DNA from: Nonomuraea indica
GTDB lineage: Bacteria; Actinomycetota; Actinomycetes; Streptosporangiales; Streptosporangiaceae
Length of the DNA stretch: 64,000 nucleotides
Assembly: GCF_002850745.1 (NCBI RefSeq)
Contig: NZ_KZ559485.1
Span: forward strand, 4,412-68,411
Direction: 5' to 3'
Shown here: positions 26,454 through 34,235 of the stretch, in pieces
Layout: each line of letters opens with the position of its first letter
Position numbering within the stretch: position 1 is the stretch's first letter
Program-made: the position numbers and the translations under genes
The notes under the pieces: model-generated
Told to the model about the DNA's origin: nothing
The model's database searches: none
Seen by the model: the letters and a program-made list of their open reading frames with translations, nothing else

Positions 26454-27131
26454 ATGCCAGAAGGAAGGTTGACCCGGCAGGAGCGCCAGCGCATCGCGAC
26501 CGGCCTCGCCGAAGGCCGCTCCTACGCCGAGATCGCCAGGCGGCTGGACCGGCCGACCTCGACGATCAGCCGCGAGGTCGGCCGCAACGGCGGTCCCAGC
26601 GACTACCGCCCCGAGCGTGCGCACCACGCAGCGGCGCGGCGGGCACGGCGCGGCACCCCGGCACGTTCACCCGAACCCCAGGACCGCACGGCCTTGGAGG
26701 TGGAAGAGGGAGCCGTCGAGCTGGCGGTCGGGATGGGCCTGCCGAAGATGGTGGCGCGCGTGCTCATCGGGTTGTGGCTGAGCGAGGAGGGCAGGCTCAC
26801 CGCGGCCGAGCTGGCGCGCGGGCTGAAGGTCAGTCCCGCCTCGATCTCCATGGCGGTGGGCTACCTGATGCGGCAGGGGCTGGTCAGGCGCGAACGTGAT
26901 CCGCAGCGGCGGCGCGACATCTACGTGGTCGACGACGACGCCTGGTACCACTCGACGGTGATCAGCGCGCGGCAGACGCTCGCGGCGGCGGAGATCACGA
27001 AGGCGGCGGGGCGGACGCTCGGGCTCGACACGCCCGTGGGACGCCGCCTGGCCAGGGGCGGTGCGTTCCTGGAGCGGATCAGCCTGGACGCTCTGGCGTC
27101 GGCCGAACGCTGGCGCGACCTCCCGCCGTGA
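26454..27131 (+). CDS. IS30-type HTH fused to GbsR/MarR-like winged helix regulator
   Basis: 225 residues with two DNA-binding modules. Residues 5-45 (LTRQERQRIATGLAEGRSYA, then EIARRLDRPTSTISREVGRN) look like the HTH_38 domain of IS30 transposases. Residues 75-150 form a GbsR/MarR winged helix (LTAAELARGLKVSPASISMA, then VGYLMRQGLVRRERDPQRRR). The C-terminus is helical. No transposase catalytic domain remains, so this is a regulator, not a mobile element. ATG 26454 (MPEGRLT) is the natural start. Divergence from the P450-ABC operon and the two palindromes in between indicate that it controls that operon. Confidence 0.8.
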   Translation: MPEGRLTRQERQRIATGLAEGRSYAEIARRLDRPTSTISREVGRNGGPSDYRPERAHHAAARRARRGTPARSPEPQDRTALEVEEGAVELAVGMGLPKMVARVLIGLWLSEEGRLTAAELARGLKVSPASISMAVGYLMRQGLVRRERDPQRRRDIYVVDDDAWYHSTVISARQTLAAAEITKAAGRTLGLDTPVGRRLARGGAFLERISLDALASAERWRDLPP

Positions 27132-27183
27132 TCAGGGATGGTGCCCCGTACTCCCAGTGACGCCGCAGGTGAGCCGTCCACCG

Positions 27184-28275
27184 CTACACCCCGACCCGAG
27201 ATCGGCGTGCGCCGAGGCGGCTCCGCAGCCTGCGGACCAGGTGGCGGGCGTCGCGGCCGACTCCGCGCAGAGTGTTGGAGGCCGGGTTGCGCTGCCATTC
27301 CAGGCCGAGGAAGCCCAGTCCGGGATGGGTGGTGGAAAGTCCCCGGTCGTGGCGTGGGTGGCCGCGCTCGTCGAGGGCGCCGAGCCCGTCAAGGTAGGGC
27401 AGGTGGGGCCGGTATCCGGTGGCCAGCAGCACGACGTCGACGGGCCGGCGGCTGCCGTCGGCCCACACCACGGTGTCGCCGTCGAGGCGGGTGAACATGG
27501 GGCGTCGCTTCAGGCGCCCGTCGCGCAGTGCTTGGCGGTAGATGCCCTCGTCCAGGACGGGCACGGTGGGCGTGGTCTTGACCAGCCGGGCGGGCAGCCG
27601 GTCGAAGCCGGTGACGCCGAACCAGAAGTGCAGGTCCTTGCCGAGCGGGCGCTGGTCGACGAAGCGGATCGGCTCGCGGGTGGCCAGCGTCACCGTGGCG
27701 AGCCGGGCGAGTTCGTGGGCGATCTGGACGGCGGAGTTGCCAGCGCCGACCACGATGATCTGCTTGCCCGCATACGGCTCGGGGCTGGTGTAGGCGGCGG
27801 CGTGCAGGATCCGCCCCGTGAAGCCGGCCTGGCCTTCCAGGCGCGGTAGGTACGGGTTGGCGAAGGATCCGCCGGCACTGATCACGCCGGGCGCGCTGAG
27901 CGTGGTGCCGTCGGCCAGGCGAACCACGAATCCGCCGTCGTTGGTCTTCCCGCCTGCTTCGACGGCGACGACGCGGGCACCGGTACGGATCTCCGCGCCT
28001 GAGCGGCGGAGGGCGCGGGCGTAGCGGGCGAGGTAGTCGACGACCTCGTCGCGGTGCGGGTAACGGTCGGGATCACCAGGGAAGGCCATGCCGGGCAGCG
28101 AGCTGTAACGGGCCGGGGAGAACAGGGTGAGGCTGTCGTAGTAGCGCGGCCACGAGCCGGTCGCCTGCTCTGTCGCTTCCAGCAGCACGGGCGTCAGGCC
28201 GGCGTCCAGCAGCGTTCGGGCGGCGGCCAGGCCGGACTGGCCGCCGCCGATGACGATGATGTCCACGCCACACAT
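27184..28275 (-). CDS. FAD-dependent monooxygenase, ArsO-like
   Basis: 363 residues. The FAD-binding Rossmann motif IIVIGGGQSGLAAART is at the N-terminus, and an NAD(P)H motif IIVVGAGNSAVQIAHEL lies near 170. LLATGYRPHLPYL near 305 is the ATG motif typical of flavin monooxygenases. The family resembles putative flavin monooxygenases (ArsO) found in arsenic islands, and the divergent neighbour is an ArsR regulator, which supports this. ATG 28275 is preferred over ATG 28278 for its distance from the GAGG site. It may alternatively be a general N-oxide or thioredoxin-reductase-like enzyme; the arsenic link is inference. Confidence 0.8.
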   Translation of the reverse strand: MCGVDIIVIGGGQSGLAAARTLLDAGLTPVLLEATEQATGSWPRYYDSLTLFSPARYSSLPGMAFPGDPDRYPHRDEVVDYLARYARALRRSGAEIRTGARVVAVEAGGKTNDGGFVVRLADGTTLSAPGVISAGGSFANPYLPRLEGQAGFTGRILHAAAYTSPEPYAGKQIIVVGAGNSAVQIAHELARLATVTLATREPIRFVDQRPLGKDLHFWFGVTGFDRLPARLVKTTPTVPVLDEGIYRQALRDGRLKRRPMFTRLDGDTVVWADGSRRPVDVVLLATGYRPHLPYLDGLGALDERGHPRHDRGLSTTHPGLGFLGLEWQRNPASNTLRGVGRDARHLVRRLRSRLGARRSRVGV

Positions 28276-28307
28276 CATATCCTCAAATCTAGAAATGACA
28301 ATATGAT
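28274..28307. promoter_or_regulatory. Inverted repeat in the ArsR/monooxygenase divergent promoter
   Basis: ATCATAT (28274-28280) and ATATGAT (28301-28307) are perfect 7-bp inverted arms 20 bp apart. They flank an imperfect inner palindrome TCAAAT-CTAG-AAATGA. The region is AT-rich and lies within the 49 bp between the two starts, the expected place for an ArsR operator. Confidence 0.55.
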
Positions 28308-28324
28308 GGGGGTGGGGTGATGCT

Positions 28325-28666
28325 ATGACCATGAGCACGGACGGGATCGAGCTGACCGAGGCGGCACGCGGGTTTCTCAAGGCGATGGCCAGCGATACGC
28401 GCCAGCGGATCCTGATGCTGTTCGCCGGCGGGATCGAGCTCACCGTCAACGAGGTGGCCGAGCGCATGGGGCTGGCACAGTCGGCCGCCTCCACCCACCT
28501 GGCCACACTGCGCGACGGCGGGGTACTGGTCGCGCGCCGGGAATGGAAGACCGTCCACTACCGCGCCGACCCCGCCCGGATCGGCAGGGCCTTGGCCGAT
28601 CTGCAGGTCAGCCTGCAGGCGTGCTGCCCACCCGAGAACTGTTCCGCGCAGCCTGCCTGCGACTGA
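28325..28666 (+). CDS. ArsR-family transcriptional regulator
   Basis: 113 residues. The winged helix reads LTVNEVAERMGLAQSAASTH then LATLRDGGVLVARREWKTVH. Cysteines cluster only at the C-terminus (LQACCPPENC and QPACD), unlike the alpha-3 or alpha-4 sites of other family members. Such a terminal Cys cluster is a plausible thiol site for As(III) or another soft metal. ATG 28325 follows GGTGGGG; ATG 28331 is an alternative. It is divergent from the monooxygenase gene with which it shares an operator region. An arsC remnant lies 110 bp downstream on the opposite strand. Confidence 0.85.
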   Translation: MTMSTDGIELTEAARGFLKAMASDTRQRILMLFAGGIELTVNEVAERMGLAQSAASTHLATLRDGGVLVARREWKTVHYRADPARIGRALADLQVSLQACCPPENCSAQPACD

Positions 28667-28775
28667 GACGCTCGCGCCGCCCGGCTCACGAGCAGCCGGC
28701 CGGCCTGGCCGCGCCCGGCCTCCGGTGAAGTGCGCGGCCGGCCTCCCCGTACGGGAAGGCGACCCTCCGGGCCGG

Positions 28776-28882
28776 TCAGCCGGGCAGCGGTTCGCCCAGC
28801 AGCCTGGAGACGCGGGAGCGGATGTCGTCGCGGATGGCCCGGACGGCCTCGACGCCTGTCCTGCCGGGTCGTCGAGCTGCCA
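28776..28882 (-). pseudogene. Frame-shifted C-terminal remnant of an arsenate reductase (ArsC, LMW-PTP type)
   Basis: One minus-strand frame reads WQLDDPAGQ and the next frame continues GVEAVRAIRDDIRSRVSRLL then GEPLPG and a stop. Joined, these give the ending typical of thioredoxin-type ArsC proteins (W-x-LDDPAG-x-G-x-x-x-V-R-x-IRD-x-I). A single G appears to be missing at the junction, so the reading frame is broken. Nothing upstream resembles the catalytic CxxxxxR loop. It is thus only the last ~35 codons of a lost gene, next to an ArsR gene. Confidence 0.55.
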
Positions 28883-28948
28883 GGGCACGCGGGGCCGCCA
28901 CGCGCCGCCGGGCCGCCGGCGCCGCGGCGGCACTCGGGCCGTCCTCGG

Positions 28949-29863
28949 TCAGCCGCCGGTCAGTTCCGGGGGCTTGGGGCCGCCGTAGACGGGGTTCTTG
29001 GCCAGGCGCTTCTCGGTGACCAGCAGGCGGACGACGCCGGGCTGCTCGGCCTCGGCCTCCCAGACGATCCAGTCGTCCGCCACCGGCTCGTGGCGCGCAC
29101 GCGGGTCGACGCCGTAGCCGTTGCCGTCCTCGTTCGGGTCGATGACCTGGAAGACGACGCGCAGGCCGCGCAGGCGGGCCTCCGCGACGACCTCCCCGAC
29201 CGGGCGCTCGTCCACCCGGAAGCCCGCCAGCATCTCCCCCTTCCGGGTCGCCGCGCCGGACGACTGGTACCTCTCCCCCGGCCGGGCCGCCCGCCCCAGG
29301 TACAGGACGCCCTTGCCGGTGAAGTCGCGGCCGACCGTCACCTTGAGCCGGCACTCCCCCTGCCCGAACGTGCAGCCGGCCGGTTCCCGGTCGCCGCCGA
29401 TGCCCTTGCTCCGGCCCTGGCCACCGCTGAAGCCCATCCGCACGATCCGGCCCACCTGGCTGGGCGAGACGGGCAGGAGCCGCATGTCGATGTCCAGCCC
29501 CACGGCCCGGAACGCCTCCGCGTACTCGTGGTGCCGGGCGAACGGGTCGCGCACCTCGGCGACCCAGTAGTCGCCCCGCAACTCGATCTCCATCGCCGCG
29601 TTGGCGAACGACGTGGCCGTCCCCACGCGTTCGCCCAGCAGGCCGGGACCGGCGGCGACCGCGCTCACGACCGCCGCCGTGACGAGCGCGCCGGCGAGAA
29701 GACGCCTGGCCCGGCGGCGCCGCGGCCGCGCGCCGCGTTCCCGGACGGCGCCGGGATCGCCGGTGGCGGTGATGGCCGCCAGCAGCGTACGCGCCCCCGC
29801 GCCGGACGCCCGGCCTGCCAGGTCCTCGTCACGGACCCTGGCGAGCTGCCTCAGCTCGTTCAT
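28949..29863 (-). CDS. Membrane-anchored partner of an ECF sigma factor
   Basis: 304 residues. A cytoplasmic segment of about 50 residues (MNELRQLARVRDEDLAG, ending in a run of arginines) is followed by one transmembrane helix (about 55-75, LLAGALVTAAVVSAVAAGPG). An extracytoplasmic domain of about 225 residues completes it. This layout is that of CU044_5270-type membrane proteins encoded after ECF sigma genes, which may act as anti-sigma factors, although no zinc-binding anti-sigma motif (HxxxCxxC) is present. The start overlaps the sigma gene stop (ATGA). It could sense envelope conditions; the mechanism is not shown. Confidence 0.75.
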   Translation of the reverse strand: MNELRQLARVRDEDLAGRASGAGARTLLAAITATGDPGAVRERGARPRRRRARRLLAGALVTAAVVSAVAAGPGLLGERVGTATSFANAAMEIELRGDYWVAEVRDPFARHHEYAEAFRAVGLDIDMRLLPVSPSQVGRIVRMGFSGGQGRSKGIGGDREPAGCTFGQGECRLKVTVGRDFTGKGVLYLGRAARPGERYQSSGAATRKGEMLAGFRVDERPVGEVVAEARLRGLRVVFQVIDPNEDGNGYGVDPRARHEPVADDWIVWEAEAEQPGVVRLLVTEKRLAKNPVYGGPKPPELTGG

Positions 29864-30384
29864 GTCGACTCCACGGGGATGTGAACGGTGACGCCCGCAC
29901 CCGCGAGCGCCTTGGAGAAGCGCCTGCGCGCCCGGTAGAGGCGGATGCGCGCGGCGTTGCGCGAGCAGCCGAGGACCCGGGCGATCTGGCCCGCGTCCAG
30001 CCCTTCCCAGGCGACCAGTGACAACAGCTCACGGTCGGCCTCGGGCAGCCGGCGGAACGCCACCGCTATGGCGCTCAGCTCGAGGACGCTGTCGGGGGTG
30101 TGGGAGTACAGGTCGGCCACGTCGGCCTCGAGCACCGCCGACCGCGTCCTGGCCGCGCCGCGGCGGTGGTTGGCCAGGACGTTGCGTGCCACGCCGTACA
30201 GCCAGAGCCGGGCCTGCTCGCCCGGCGGGAGCGCGTCCACGCGCCGCCAGGCGATGGCGAACGTCTCGGCCACCACGTCGGCGGCGTCCTCCGGCGCATC
30301 GCAGCGGCGTACCGCGTATCCGAGGATCTGCTCATATGTCTGTGCGTAGACGGCCTCGAACCGGGTCTTCCGGTCATCATCCAC
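29860..30384 (-). CDS. ECF RNA polymerase sigma factor
   Basis: 174 residues. Region 2 (about 8-75) includes FEAVYAQTYEQILGYAVRRC and AADVVAETFAIAWRRVD. Region 4 (about 105-160) includes FRRLPEADRELLSLVAWEGL and AGQIARVLGCSRNAARIRLY. There is no extra C-terminal domain. GTG 30384 (VDDDRKTRFEAVYAQ) is the best start; the extension to 30459 has no family match. It is translationally coupled to the membrane protein downstream, the usual sigma/anti-sigma arrangement. The target regulon is unknown. Confidence 0.88.
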   Translation of the reverse strand: MDDDRKTRFEAVYAQTYEQILGYAVRRCDAPEDAADVVAETFAIAWRRVDALPPGEQARLWLYGVARNVLANHRRGAARTRSAVLEADVADLYSHTPDSVLELSAIAVAFRRLPEADRELLSLVAWEGLDAGQIARVLGCSRNAARIRLYRARRRFSKALAGAGVTVHIPVEST

Positions 30385-30517
30385 GGGCGGTCCCCATGGC
30401 CGGCCTCCTCTGTCGGGGACGATCGAACATCCCCTACATGTCGGCCGATGCGCCGTCATTTCACCAAAAAGCTAGACACGAGGTCGGCGGTGTCCCCTCC
30501 CCGCACGGACCCTGCGG

Positions 30518-31102
30518 TCATCGGCCGGGCGGGCGCCAGCCGTGTGCGAGGAGGTCGAAGATCTCCTCGACGGCCGTCCGAGGATCCTGCCGGCCACGGG
30601 TGAGTGCCGGTATGTCCAGAACGAACCGGGCGAGTGCGCGGCAGACGATGTTGTCGTGACTGACGCCGGCGTCATCGGCGATGGCTGTACTGAGCGCGGC
30701 GGTGTGCCGGGTCCACATACGCTCGGCGTACTCCTGCAGCGCAGGCGTGGAGTCCACGAGGTCGGTGAATCCGGCCCGTAGCGGATGGGTCGCGACCGGG
30801 AGCCAGGATTCGAGGACGTGCCGGCGGAGCGCCTCGACGACGCTCTGGCCGGCGGGGCGTCCGCGCACCGCGGCGATCAGTCCCGCCTCCCGGTCCTCGT
30901 CCCGGTCGAAGACCAGTGCCTCCTTGCTCGGGAAGTGCTTGAACAGCGTTGTGGTCGACACATCGGCCGCTTCGGCGATGTCCCTGATGCTCACCCGGTC
31001 GTAGCCGCGCTCCAGGAACAGCCGCAGGGCGGCGTCGGCGATCGCTTGTCGCGTGGCCGCCTTCTTCCGTTCACGGCGACCGACGACAGGTGACGTGTCC
31101 AT
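30518..31102 (-). CDS. TetR-family transcriptional regulator
   Basis: 194 residues. The helix-turn-helix is in ATRQAIADAALRLFLERGYD and VSIRDIAEAADVSTTTLFKH, followed by FPSKEALVF, a textbook TetR N-terminus. The C-terminal helical domain is of the TetR_C_17-like type (WTRHTAALSTAIAD). It is divergent from the FAD monooxygenase gene with 199 bp between starts. The inverted repeat AAGTG-9-CACTT lies just upstream of its own start, so autoregulation and control of the monooxygenase are likely. Confidence 0.9.
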   Translation of the reverse strand: MDTSPVVGRRERKKAATRQAIADAALRLFLERGYDRVSIRDIAEAADVSTTTLFKHFPSKEALVFDRDEDREAGLIAAVRGRPAGQSVVEALRRHVLESWLPVATHPLRAGFTDLVDSTPALQEYAERMWTRHTAALSTAIADDAGVSHDNIVCRALARFVLDIPALTRGRQDPRTAVEEIFDLLAHGWRPPGR

Positions 31103-31137
31103 GCCCCCACCCTATCCAGAACGCGGACACGGCAAAT

Positions 31138-31156
31138 AAGTGGACTGGTTGCACTT
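31138..31156. promoter_or_regulatory. Putative TetR operator
   Basis: AAGTG (31138-31142) and CACTT (31152-31156) are inverted arms around 9 bp. A direct repeat ACTGGTT occurs inside and again at about 31160. It lies 36 bp upstream of the TetR start in an AT-rich patch. Confidence 0.45.
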
Positions 31157-31301
31157 TTTAACTGGTTCTGCTTTTCTGGGCCTGCGGGGGTCGCCTCCAG
31201 CTCTGGGGTCCCCGAGGGACGAGCCCCACGCGCCCCGGTCAGTCACGTCCGCGATCCCGCCGCGACCCGCACACCGTCATGAACGAGTAGGGAACCCCTC
31301 C

Positions 31302-32450
31302 ATGAACTCACCAGCACCGGCCGCCGCGAGGATCAGCATCGTCGGAGCAGGCCCCGGCGGCCTCACCTGTGCCCGCATCCTGCAGCGGCACGGCATCCCC
31401 GTGATGGTCTACGATCGCGACCCGCACCCGGCGGCGCGCAACCAGGGCGGCACCCTCGACCTGCGTGCCGACGACGGGCAACTCGCCCTGCGCGAGGCCG
31501 GCCTGATCGACGGGTTCTTCCGGCTGGCACGTCCGGAGGGACAGGAGATGCGTCTGCTGGATTCGAGGGGCCGGATCGTGGGCCACCACGTCCCGGCCGA
31601 AGGCGAGCTCCACAAGCCCGAGATCGATCGGGGCCAGTTGCGCGATCTGCTGCTCGACTCGCTGGAGCCCGGGACCGTGCGGTGGGGCCACGCCGTCGAG
31701 AAGATCAGTGGCCCGGTCGACGGGCCACGGCGGGTGCACTTCCTCGATGGCACGACCGTCGAGACGGACCTGGTCATCGGTGCCGACGGCGCGTTCTCCC
31801 GAGTCCGCCCGGCTGTTTCGCCGGCCGCGCCGCGGTACACCGGGGTCAGCTTCCTGGAGGCCTGGTTCCAGGACGTCGAGCACGCGCACCCCGACCTCGC
31901 CGCGCTCGTCGGCCAGGGCAGCGCCACCGCGGCCGACGGCGCCCGCGCTCTGTTCGCCCAGCGCAACAGCGGCGACCACATCCGGGTCTACATCATTCAG
32001 CGCCTGCCCGCCGACTGGATCAGCGCGAGCGGTCTGCGCGTCGACGACACCGCCGGGATCCGTGCCCGGCTGCTCGACACCTTCTCCGGCTGGTCGACCC
32101 CCATGCTGCGGATGATCGCCGACAACGACGGACCGTACCTCGATCGCCCGCTGTACGCTCTGCCTGTCCCGCACACCTGGGAACACTCCCCGACCGTGAC
32201 CCTGCTCGGTGACGCCGCCCACCTCATGCCCCCGCTCGGCGTCGGCGCCAACCTGGCCATGCTCGACGCCTGCGAACTCGCCCTCGCGCTGGCCGGCTCC
32301 GCCACGGTCGGCGAAGCCGTCGCCACCTATGAGAAGACCATGCTCCCCCGCGCGACGGACGCGGCCCGGAGCCTCGAGAACGGCGCCGAGGCCCTGCTCG
32401 AGCCGCACGACGACGACGCGATCGCGGTATTCGGCCCGCCCCGGCGCTGA
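31302..32450 (+). CDS. FAD-dependent monooxygenase (TetX-like)
   Basis: 382 residues of the class A flavoprotein monooxygenases. The N-terminal dinucleotide motif is ISIVGAGPGGLTCARIL. A DG-like motif is LVIGADGAFSRVRP (about 155). The FAD ribityl motif is LLGDAAHLMPPLGVGANLAM (about 298). The sequence QGGTLDLRADDG near 50 is typical of TetX-type enzymes, which inactivate tetracyclines by hydroxylation. Substrate identity here is uncertain: many relatives act on other phenolics. ATG 31302 follows TAGGGA. The adjacent divergent TetR gene suggests drug- or phenolic-inducible expression. Confidence 0.87.
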   Translation: MNSPAPAAARISIVGAGPGGLTCARILQRHGIPVMVYDRDPHPAARNQGGTLDLRADDGQLALREAGLIDGFFRLARPEGQEMRLLDSRGRIVGHHVPAEGELHKPEIDRGQLRDLLLDSLEPGTVRWGHAVEKISGPVDGPRRVHFLDGTTVETDLVIGADGAFSRVRPAVSPAAPRYTGVSFLEAWFQDVEHAHPDLAALVGQGSATAADGARALFAQRNSGDHIRVYIIQRLPADWISASGLRVDDTAGIRARLLDTFSGWSTPMLRMIADNDGPYLDRPLYALPVPHTWEHSPTVTLLGDAAHLMPPLGVGANLAMLDACELALALAGSATVGEAVATYEKTMLPRATDAARSLENGAEALLEPHDDDAIAVFGPPRR

Positions 32451-32467
32451 CCACCCGACCGAGGTGG

Positions 32468-32484
32468 CGGAGCGGCCGGCTCCG
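32468..32484 (+). terminator. Small hairpin after the FAD monooxygenase gene
   Basis: CGGAGC (32468-32473) and GCTCCG (32479-32484) with a 5-nt loop, 18 bp after the stop codon. It is short but GC-rich. Confidence 0.45.
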
Positions 32485-32602
32485 AGGGGCCGCGCCGATA
32501 CGCCGTCGTGGTCGCGGCGATGAGTTCCGGCCGGGTCGCGGGTCTCTTCTCGCACAGGGCGTCGTACGACACCGCCCCCCACGAGAGGCCACGGAGGACA
32601 CC

Positions 32603-33385
32603 ATGACGGCCACCCCACATGACCCGGCCACCGCGCTGCCCGGCCGGCCGGCCATCGTCGACCTGGCGACCTGGCAGGCCGCCCGTGACGAGCTTCTGGT
32701 CCGCGAGAAGGCCCACACCCGCCAGGGCGACGCCCTCGCCGCGGCCCGCCGCCGGCTGCCGATGGTGGAGCTCGACGGGACGGTCGAGGTCGTCGGACCC
32801 GGCGGCCCGGTCCCGTTCCTGGACCTGTTCCAGGGCCGCGACGAGCTCGTCGTCTACAAGCACATGTGGTACGACGGCGCGCCGCACCAGGGTCAGTGCG
32901 AGGGCTGCACCACCGCGGCCTGGCACCTGAAGGACGCCGTCTACCTCAACGCGCGCGGCGTCTCGTTCGCCGTCCTGACCTCGGGCCGGTGGGACGAGGT
33001 GGCCTCCTACGTGGACTTCATGGGCTACACCCAGCCCTGGTACTCGGTGCGTGACGTGGACGCGCCGGTCGGCGGCAGTATGGGGTCCATCACCTGCTTC
33101 CTGCGCGACGGCGACCGCGTGTTCCTCACCTACTCCACGACGGGCCGTGGCAACGAGCCGGTCAACGGGTCTTTCGGCCTGCTCGACATGACGCCGTACG
33201 GCCGCGGCGAGGCGTGGGAGGACAACCCCGACGGATGGCCCGAGGGTCGCCATCCGTGCTGGTACTGGCGCTCGGACGCGGACGGGAACGCCACCTGGGG
33301 CGCGACCAGCCGCCCCGTGCCGCAGTGGACCCGCCCCGGCGCGACGCCCGTACAGACCCTCGGCCGGCGCGGCCACCACCACTGA
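32603..33385 (+). CDS. DUF899 (thioredoxin-like fold) family protein
   Basis: 260 residues matching the DUF899 family. It has IVDLATWQAARDELLVREKA at the start, LPMVELDGTVEV, LFQGRDELVVYKHMWYDGAP and the cysteines of QCEGCTTAAWHL, which sit where thioredoxin-like relatives have their active-site pair. The C-terminal part carries the family tryptophan-rich segment (GEAWEDNPDGWPEGRHPCWY). The ATG lies behind GGAGGACACC. Function in this family is unproven; some members are annotated as dithiol-disulfide isomerase-like. It stands alone after the monooxygenase gene. Confidence 0.85.
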   Translation: MTATPHDPATALPGRPAIVDLATWQAARDELLVREKAHTRQGDALAAARRRLPMVELDGTVEVVGPGGPVPFLDLFQGRDELVVYKHMWYDGAPHQGQCEGCTTAAWHLKDAVYLNARGVSFAVLTSGRWDEVASYVDFMGYTQPWYSVRDVDAPVGGSMGSITCFLRDGDRVFLTYSTTGRGNEPVNGSFGLLDMTPYGRGEAWEDNPDGWPEGRHPCWYWRSDADGNATWGATSRPVPQWTRPGATPVQTLGRRGHHH

Positions 33386-33429
33386 CAGGACATCCTCGGC
33401 GGCCCCGAGCGGAGCCCGGGGGCGCGGTG

Positions 33430-34167
33430 TCAGGCCGGGGTGAGGAGGCAGAACTCGTTGCCCTCCGGGTCGGCCAGGACCGTCCACGGCACGTCGCCCT
33501 GGCCCAGGTCCACGTCGGTGGCGCCGAGAGCCCGCAGCCTGGCCGCCTCCGCCGCATGATCGTCACCGGGGTACGGCCGGAGGTCGAGATGGGTGCGGTT
33601 CTTCACGGTCTTCACGTCGGGCGAGCGGAGAAACTCGAGGTACGGGCCGACGCCCTTGGCGGAGCGCAGCACCGCGTGATCGTCGGTCACCTCGTGCAGG
33701 GCCCAGTCCATCGCCTCGCCCCAGAACCTGGCCATGGCCCGCGGATCCACGCAGTCGACCACCACCGCGGCCATCGGCCCGGTGTCCTGATAGATCGGCC
33801 GGGGCTCCAGCACGCAGAACTCGTTGCCCTCCGGGTCGGCCAGGACCGTCCACGGCACGTCCCCCTGGCCCACGTCGGCCGGCGTCGCGCCGAGGTCCCG
33901 AAGGCGCGCGACCAGCTCCGCCTGATGGGCCGCGGAGGTGGTGGCGAGGTCGACGTGCACGCGGTTCTTCACCGTTTTGGGTTCGGGGACGCGAAGGACG
34001 TCGACGCAGACGGCGGACGGGTCAGGGTAGGCGAAGTCCACGGGTTCGACGTTGGTCACGCCGGGTCCCTCACTGGTGACGCCCCAGCCGAGCGCCTCCG
34101 CCCAGAACCGGCCGACCACGGAGTCGTCCCGAGCGTTCATCGCAATCTGAACCAGCCGCGTTGCCAT
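33430..34167 (-). CDS. Tandem VOC (glyoxalase/dioxygenase fold) protein
   Basis: 245 residues made of two VOC modules, about residues 1-125 and 128-245. Both carry matching elements: FWAEALGW and FWGEAMDW, KTVKNRVHVDLAT and KTVKNRTHLDLRP, and GQGDVPWTVLADPEGNEFC in each. The duplicated ends are almost identical at DNA level. VOC domains of this type are found in glyoxalases, bleomycin-resistance proteins and dioxygenases. The His and Glu ligands needed for metal binding are partly present (HVDL, HLDL), so enzyme or binding protein cannot be decided. It is transcribed alone, convergent to DUF899. Confidence 0.87.
   Translation of the reverse strand: MATRLVQIAMNARDDSVVGRFWAEALGWGVTSEGPGVTNVEPVDFAYPDPSAVCVDVLRVPEPKTVKNRVHVDLATTSAAHQAELVARLRDLGATPADVGQGDVPWTVLADPEGNEFCVLEPRPIYQDTGPMAAVVVDCVDPRAMARFWGEAMDWALHEVTDDHAVLRSAKGVGPYLEFLRSPDVKTVKNRTHLDLRPYPGDDHAAEAARLRALGATDVDLGQGDVPWTVLADPEGNEFCLLTPA
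33448..33872 (-). repeat. Near-identical 59-bp direct repeats inside the VOC gene
   Basis: Segments 33448-33506 and 33814-33872 differ by a single base (58 of 59 match) and encode the same stretch at the end of each VOC module. The rest of the two modules has diverged widely, so this identity suggests local gene conversion or strong constraint. Confidence 0.8.
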
Positions 34168-34235
34168 GCCGCCGATCCTATTCCCCCGCGCATCCGCCTC
34201 CCCTGATCAGGTACTGCGTGAGACGTCACCGCGGC

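Noticed and set aside
26454..27131. IS30-family transposase
   Set aside because: Only the HTH is IS30-like. No DDE catalytic domain and no terminal inverted repeats are present; the second half is a GbsR/MarR regulator.
33448..33872. CRISPR-like or mobile repeat
   Set aside because: The two copies are coding and in frame within tandem VOC domains, so duplication of a protein module explains them.
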